Below, piece after piece: positions 59,594 through 64,000 of a stretch of DNA of 64,000 bases. Source of the DNA: Clostridium kluyveri. Lineage in GTDB: Bacteria; Bacillota; Clostridia; Clostridiales; Clostridiaceae. A program made the translations under genes and the position numbers. The notes under the pieces were generated by a model. That model was not told where the DNA came from, did not search any database, and saw only the letters and a list, made by a program, of their open reading frames with translations. Every line of letters begins with the position of its first letter. Position 1 is the stretch's first letter. Where the stretch lies: positions 496,001 through 560,000 of the forward strand of contig NZ_CP018335.1 of assembly GCF_001902295.1 (NCBI RefSeq), in the 5' to 3' direction.

Positions 59594-59745
59594 TAATATT
59601 GTATAATTAAATAAAGAACTATCTTTTAGTATTTATGACTTTTAATAGTTTATAATATAGGAATAAACTATAATTGATCTTCACAAAATATAAGGATGGA
59701 TCTAAATAAAAGCAGTTAAGTAAATTTTACATTGGGAGGACACTA

Positions 59746-61278
59746 ATGGAAAGAGAATTAGTTATTGTAGTTGATTTTGGAGGGCAATATAATCAACTTA
59801 TAGCAAGAAGAGTGAGAGAAAATAATGTATACTGTGAAATAGTCCCTTATACCTATTCTGTAGATAAAATAAAAGAAAAAAACCCCAGAGGAATAATATT
59901 TACAGGAGGACCTAATAGTGTATATGATGATAATGCTCCTAAAATAAGTGAAGATATATTTGAAATAGGTGTACCGGTTTTAGGTATATGTTATGGTCAT
60001 CAACTTATATGTACTACACTAGGGGGGAAAGTTGAAAGTGCACAAGTAAGGGAATATGGAAAAACAGATGTGGTTCTCAATAATAGCAGTGGTTTATTTT
60101 CTGGCATAGATAAAAATGAGAGTTGTTGGATGAGTCATACGGATTTTGTATCATATCCTCCAGAAGGATTTAAAATAATAGGAAAATCAGGAGAAAGCCC
60201 TGTAGCTGCTGTAGAGAATATTGATAAAAAAATATATGGAGTTCAGTTTCATCCAGAAGTTGAACATACCCCTTTTGGTAAAAAGATGCTTTCTAATTTT
60301 TTATTTGATATATGTAATTTAAAAGGAGATTGGTCTATGTCTTCTTTTGTGGATGAAAAGATAAAATCAATAAAAGAAGAAGTTGGAGATAAAAAGGTAA
60401 TATGTGCCATGTCCGGTGGAGTAGATTCTTCAGTGGCAGCAATGATTGTACATAAGGCTGTAGGAAAGCAGCTTACCTGTATATTTGTAGATCATGGTCT
60501 TTTAAGAAAAGATGAAGGAGATCAGGTTGAAGATATATTTAAAAAACAGTTTAATATGAATTTTATAAGAGTAAATGCAGAGAAAAGATTCTTACAAAAG
60601 TTAAAAGATATATCAGATCCTGAAAAGAAGAGAAAAATAATAGGAGAAGAATTTATAAGAGTATTTGAAGAAGAGGCTAAAAAGTTAGGAGAAATAGCTT
60701 TTCTGGTTCAAGGAACCATATATCCTGATGTGGTAGAAAGTGGGCTTGGAACATCTGCTACTATAAAAAGTCATCATAATGTAGGCGGATTACCTGAAGA
60801 TATGGATTTTAAACTTATAGAGCCTCTAAGGGAACTATTTAAAGATGAGGTCAGGGCAGTAGGTAAAGAACTTGGTATACCTCATAAATTAGTGTGGAGA
60901 CAACCGTTTCCGGGACCGGGACTTGCTATAAGAGTTTTAGGAGATGTTACAGAGGAAAAGCTTCAAATAACTAGAGATGCAGATGCAATATTTAGAGAAG
61001 AAATAGCAAATGCTGATTTAGATGAGACTATATGGCAGTATTTTGCCTGTCTTCCAAACATACGCTCTGTAGGAGTAATGGGGGATGAGAGAACTTATTG
61101 CTATACTATTGCATTAAGGGCTGTCATATCCACAGATGCAATGACTTGTGACTGGGCTAGGGTACCTTATGAGGTTTTAGACAAAGTTTCAAGAAGAATA
61201 GTTAACGAAGTTAAAGGAGTTAATAGGATTGTTTACGATGTAACTTCAAAACCTCCTTCAACTATAGAGTGGGAGTGA
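59746..61278 (+). CDS. guaA: GMP synthase (glutamine-hydrolysing)
   Basis: 510 residues. The glutaminase domain (1-195) has GICYGHQLI with the catalytic Cys and VQFHPEVEH; the ATP pyrophosphatase domain has AMSGGVDSS; the dimerisation end finishes with [11 protein letters not shown]. It converts XMP to GMP. AGGAGG-like site. The 3' end is a known island attachment site in several bacteria, and a tyrosine recombinase lies just downstream. Confidence 0.98.
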   Translation: MERELVIVVDFGGQYNQLIARRVRENNVYCEIVPYTYSVDKIKEKNPRGIIFTGGPNSVYDDNAPKISEDIFEIGVPVLGICYGHQLICTTLGGKVESAQVREYGKTDVVLNNSSGLFSGIDKNESCWMSHTDFVSYPPEGFKIIGKSGESPVAAVENIDKKIYGVQFHPEVEHTPFGKKMLSNFLFDICNLKGDWSMSSFVDEKIKSIKEEVGDKKVICAMSGGVDSSVAAMIVHKAVGKQLTCIFVDHGLLRKDEGDQVEDIFKKQFNMNFIRVNAEKRFLQKLKDISDPEKKRKIIGEEFIRVFEEEAKKLGEIAFLVQGTIYPDVVESGLGTSATIKSHHNVGGLPEDMDFKLIEPLRELFKDEVRAVGKELGIPHKLVWRQPFPGPGLAIRVLGDVTEEKLQITRDADAIFREEIANADLDETIWQYFACLPNIRSVGVMGDERTYCYTIALRAVISTDAMTCDWARVPYEVLDKVSRRIVNEVKGVNRIVYDVTSKPPSTIEWE

Positions 61279-61323
61279 CACGGAATGGCTTAAACCCTAG
61301 ATATATCAATAAAATAAGTTAAT

Positions 61324-61376
61324 AAAAGTGTTTATGAAAAGTGTTGTTAAATTAGTTTTTCATAAGCGCTTTTTTG
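61324..61376 (+). terminator. Terminator after guaA
   Basis: AAAAGTGTTTATGAAAA pairs with TTTTCATAAGCGCTTTT (wobbles), followed by T. Confidence 0.75.
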
Positions 61377-61405
61377 ATGTTTTTTAATAAAAAATAAGGG
61401 TGGTC

Positions 61406-62374
61406 ATGAAATTGAAAAAAGGTATATCAAAAGGAAAGCAATTATTCAAAAATGAAAGCCAAATTATTAAAAAAACATACCAAGAAGCATTTAAGGAATA
61501 CATTGCTATTTCTAAGGTTAGAGGATTATCGGAAGATACAATAAAAACTTATTATTATCACAATAAATATTTTTGTGAATTTCTAGGAAAAAATAAAAAT
61601 TGCGGTGGCTTAGATGTTAAAACAATAGAATCATACGTACTTTTTTTACAGGAAAAAGGTATGAAAGGGACTACCATTAATAGTTATTTACAGAACATAT
61701 CGCCAGTTTTAAAGTATTGTATGAAAAAAGGATATATTTTTGAATATTTCAATATACCCTATGTTAAAGTACAACAAGAACATAAAGAAATTTTTACAGA
61801 AGATGAACTTAACACACTTTTACAACCTCCTAAAAGTAAAGATTTTGTAAGTATTAGAGTATATACTTGTGTTTGGTTATTAGCTAGTACGGGATTAAGA
61901 GCCAGTGAATTAAGGCACTTAAAAGTCAATAATTTAAATATGATAGATAGAATAATAACTTGTAATTATACTAAAAACAAAAAAGCTAGATATCTTCCAA
62001 TAAGTAGTTCTCTTTATGAGGTTTTAGACAATTACTTAAATTTAAGAAAAGGTGATGGTGAGGATTACTTATTTCCGACTGTATATGGAGATATGTTAAG
62101 CCGAACTTCGTTGCAAAAAGGCATAGTTAAATATTGCCATCAAAGAGGGATTAAAAAAAGTGGAATTCACATATATAGACACACATTTATTACTCGTTCA
62201 GTTGAAAAGAATGTATCTCCACTTATACTAAAAAATATTACAGGTCACGCGACTTTCAAACAATTGAACAATTATTATAATTCAAGAATGTCAAGCATGG
62301 TTGAAGTTATAGATAATATTGCCCCTAAATTAAAGAGAAAAGAAAGTAATCTAAAGAAAAGGGGTAGAAGGTAA
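61406..62374 (+). CDS. Tyrosine recombinase/integrase
   Basis: About 322 residues from ATG 61406, after AAGGGTGG. A core-binding SAM-like domain (about 30-115) is followed by the catalytic domain with Arg in STGLRASELRHL, HIYRHTF (HxxR), TGHAT and the nucleophile Tyr in NNYYNS. All catalytic residues appear intact. It lies 128 bases downstream of guaA in the same direction, typical of islands using the guaA 3' end. Its stop overlaps the next start. Confidence 0.9.
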   Translation: MKLKKGISKGKQLFKNESQIIKKTYQEAFKEYIAISKVRGLSEDTIKTYYYHNKYFCEFLGKNKNCGGLDVKTIESYVLFLQEKGMKGTTINSYLQNISPVLKYCMKKGYIFEYFNIPYVKVQQEHKEIFTEDELNTLLQPPKSKDFVSIRVYTCVWLLASTGLRASELRHLKVNNLNMIDRIITCNYTKNKKARYLPISSSLYEVLDNYLNLRKGDGEDYLFPTVYGDMLSRTSLQKGIVKYCHQRGIKKSGIHIYRHTFITRSVEKNVSPLILKNITGHATFKQLNNYYNSRMSSMVEVIDNIAPKLKRKESNLKKRGRR

Positions 62375-62946
62375 TGTTAATGAGTGAACAATTAAAAGAA
62401 AAACTTAGAAACGAATTTATGCCCCTAAAAAATATAAAAGTTTTTAGTAATGCATTTCCAGTAAATATAAAAATAGCTTTCTTAAAGTCATTGCCTAAAG
62501 GTATTATGGGAGCTTGTGGTCTAATTTTGGATTTTTTTGAAGGCAGAGTTAATACTGATATAACCCAAAATAATTATATGATTGTATATGCATCACAGAA
62601 GGAGATAGCAGACGAATTTAGATTTACTAGAGAATATATATCACATTGTATTAATCGTATGGTAGAAAGCCCTCTATGCCCGTTTATAAAAATTAGACAA
62701 GGGTTGAATAAAGCTAATTACTATATTATGGCAAAGAAAAAGGAATTAGTGGATTTATTAAAACAAATATATAAAGCACAGCAAGAAGAAGCCAAAATTA
62801 AAAATGCAGAAAAGCAGGACAAGCAAAAGAAAGAATATAGAAAATATAGTAACGGAAAAACATCTACATTTAATAATTTTAAACAGCGAACATATGATTT
62901 TGATTTATTAGAAAAGCAATTATTAGGGTGGGAAGATATAGAATAA
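62374..62946 (+). CDS. Integrase-linked protein with winged-helix-like N-terminal half
   Basis: 190 residues, start overlapping the integrase stop (TAATG). A second ATG at 62380 is possible. YASQKEIADEFRFTREYISHCINRM looks like a helix-turn-helix as in plasmid/phage replication or partner regulators. The last 60 residues are very basic with a Lys/Gln-rich helix. No firm family. Coupling to the integrase suggests a role in excision, regulation or maintenance of the element. Confidence 0.6.
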   Translation: MLMSEQLKEKLRNEFMPLKNIKVFSNAFPVNIKIAFLKSLPKGIMGACGLILDFFEGRVNTDITQNNYMIVYASQKEIADEFRFTREYISHCINRMVESPLCPFIKIRQGLNKANYYIMAKKKELVDLLKQIYKAQQEEAKIKNAEKQDKQKKEYRKYSNGKTSTFNNFKQRTYDFDLLEKQLLGWEDIE

Positions 62947-62962
62947 AAATATAAAAAGTTAA

Positions 62963-62996
62963 AGAGATTATATAAGTTGCACCCAATATAATCTCA
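62963..62996 (+). other. Hairpin after the integrase operon
   Basis: GAGATTATAT pairs with ATATAATCTC over a 12-base loop; no T run. Confidence 0.45.
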
Positions 62997-63503
62997 CCAT
63001 AAACAAAATAATATATATTATTAAATTAATTATACCACTAATTTTTAAAGATTTCATCAAAAATTTTTAAAAACTTAGGTTTATTAAAGTCAACCTTTTT
63101 TAAAGGAAAATTTAAAAGGTCTTATTTGCTATTCATAAAAATATGCATATCTTATAAAGCTTGAAATAACAATTCTTAAATAATAGCAACTCTAAAATAT
63201 AATACTTATCTTTATACCTCAAATTACCAATTCTATTATTAAAATTCTCAAAATTGACCGTATTTATTTTTGGATGTGAACTGTAGTTTTCAGTTATATG
63301 ATTTATAGTTTACAACCAGATGTGGGTATCAAATTAAATTAAAATGTGGATACCAGATTACGGAAATATATATATACTATTTATATCTATTCTTTAAATA
63401 GTAATTACTAATAGCAGGCGATATATATTTGGATGATAATAACATATTATTTAGATAAATATTAATGGTATAATTGCTTAAGAACCATAAGGAAGTGATT
63501 AAG
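62997..63503. other. Gene-free AT-rich stretch
   Basis: No gene seen. Two similar short stretches, ATGTGGGTATCAAATTA and ATGTGGATACCAGATTA (about 63319-63361), form an imperfect direct repeat of unknown meaning. Confidence 0.4.
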
Positions 63504-63734
63504 ATGAATTGCATTTTATGTAAAGGTGATTTGATACAGGGTAATGTTAATCATATTGTTGATTTGGATGGACACATTATCATAATTAAAGGTGTTCCAG
63601 CAAATGTTTGTAAGCAATGTGGGGAATATTTTCTTAAAAATGATATTGCATTAAAAGTGGAAAAAATAGTAGAAGAAGCTAAAAAGAATAAAGTTGAGAT
63701 ATTGGTACTCAATTATTCTGAAGGAGCTGCTTAA
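63504..63734 (+). CDS. YgiT-type zinc-finger protein (MqsA N-domain-like)
   Basis: 76 residues from ATG 63504, after AAGGAAGTG. Two CxxC pairs (CILC and CKQC) frame a strand region with the YgiT-type pattern (GVPANVCKQCGEYF). Such proteins are commonly antitoxins paired with a small DUF4258 or MqsR toxin gene. No such partner is visible just upstream. It sits in the putative island after guaA. Confidence 0.75.
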   Translation: MNCILCKGDLIQGNVNHIVDLDGHIIIIKGVPANVCKQCGEYFLKNDIALKVEKIVEEAKKNKVEILVLNYSEGAA

Positions 63735-63780
63735 AGAGATGCTCAATATTATATTATTAAAAAAGGATTGAAATAAAAAT

Positions 63781-64000
63781 ATGAAAGAAAAAATAAACCT
63801 CTATTTAGATGACCTACGAGATGTTCCAGAAGGTTTTATATTAGCAAGAACAGTAGAAGAAGCGATATATTACTTAGAAAACTATAAAGTTGAAATTCTT
63901 TCTCTAGATCATGATTTAGGAGAAGATGAAAAAGGTAATTTATTACCAACAGGGTATGATTTAGTTAAGTATATGTGTAAAAATGGATTAAGAGCTGATA
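63781..64000 (+). CDS. Cyclic-phosphate-processing receiver-domain protein (partial)
   Basis: The first 73 codons of a gene cut by the window end. INLYLDDLRDVPEGFILARTVEEA and LSLDHDLGED match the cyclic-phosphate-processing receiver domain, a receiver relative with two acidic patches predicted to act on cyclic phosphates in RNA repair or conflict systems. ATG at 63781 with AAAGGA upstream. It is 46 bases after the YgiT-type gene, so the two may be linked. Confidence 0.7.
   Translation, partial: MKEKINLYLDDLRDVPEGFILARTVEEAIYYLENYKVEILSLDHDLGEDEKGNLLPTGYDLVKYMCKNGLRAD

Noticed and set aside
59594..59745. Riboswitch before guaA
   Set aside because: Only a small AT-rich hairpin seen; no purine aptamer core.

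Overview
The window is AT-rich, has clostridial ribosome-binding sites (AGGAGG) and carries genes of a strict anaerobe. The closest fit is Clostridium kluyveri or a very near relative. The reasons are a crt-bcd-etfB-etfA-hbd cluster without thiolase, a neighbouring nfnA-nfnB pair (the NADH-dependent reduced ferredoxin:NADP oxidoreductase first characterised in C. kluyveri), an Hbd whose nucleotide site looks NADP-specific, and folate one-carbon genes. The species name is an inference; no search was run.

Layout. Positions 1-3700 form a decayed accessory strip: a C_GCAxxG_C_C protein, a ribbon-helix-helix plus AbiGi-like pair, a truncated phage holin, fragments of other genes, a small secreted protein, a frameshifted minus-strand secreted-protein pseudogene and a 45-residue membrane ORF. 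Positions 3861-7012 are a promoter, a preQ1-I-like riboswitch with terminator, and a tight four-gene operon: a 2-hydroxyacyl-CoA-dehydratase-like iron-sulfur reductase, its ATPase activator, queC and queT. This unexpected pairing is the most interesting item in the window. Positions 7020-10361 hold a T-box-controlled threonine deaminase, an Mrp ATPase and a [2Fe-2S] ferredoxin. Positions 10564-18250 hold a chemoreceptor with an unusual topology, amt-glnK, a four-domain sulfur-transfer oxidoreductase and an ArsR regulator.

Positions 18381-26104 hold an rRNA methyltransferase, DbpA helicase, a 2-hydroxyacid dehydrogenase, an AraC regulator, a dicarboxylate/amino-acid symporter and a T-box-controlled aminotransferase. 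Positions 26445-31701 are a one-carbon operon (fhs, fchA, folD, an FAD oxidoreductase, a DUF1836 protein). Positions 31759-44814 hold a RusA-like nuclease, tsaD, pyruvate carboxylase, a patatin, an M16 peptidase, a thiamine-binding-like protein, a degenerate receiver and an ABC-F ATPase. Positions 45128-53469 are the energy-metabolism block: rex, then crt-bcd-etfBA-hbd behind a candidate Rex operator, then nfnAB. Crotonase, the bifurcating Bcd-Etf complex and NADP-linked Hbd run crotonyl-CoA/butyryl-CoA chemistry, while Nfn balances NADH, NADPH and reduced ferredoxin. Positions 53665-61278 are an 8-oxoguanine glycosylase, a TVP38-family protein, CIRCE-groESL, guaB (with a possible variant purine aptamer in its leader) and guaA.

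Directly after guaA, a tyrosine recombinase, a partner protein, a YgiT-type zinc-finger protein and a cyclic-phosphate-processing receiver protein (cut by the window end) suggest the edge of an island integrated at the guaA 3' end. Several intergenic regions contain copies of one dispersed two-hairpin element (six recognised). No rRNA, tRNA or CRISPR array was seen.
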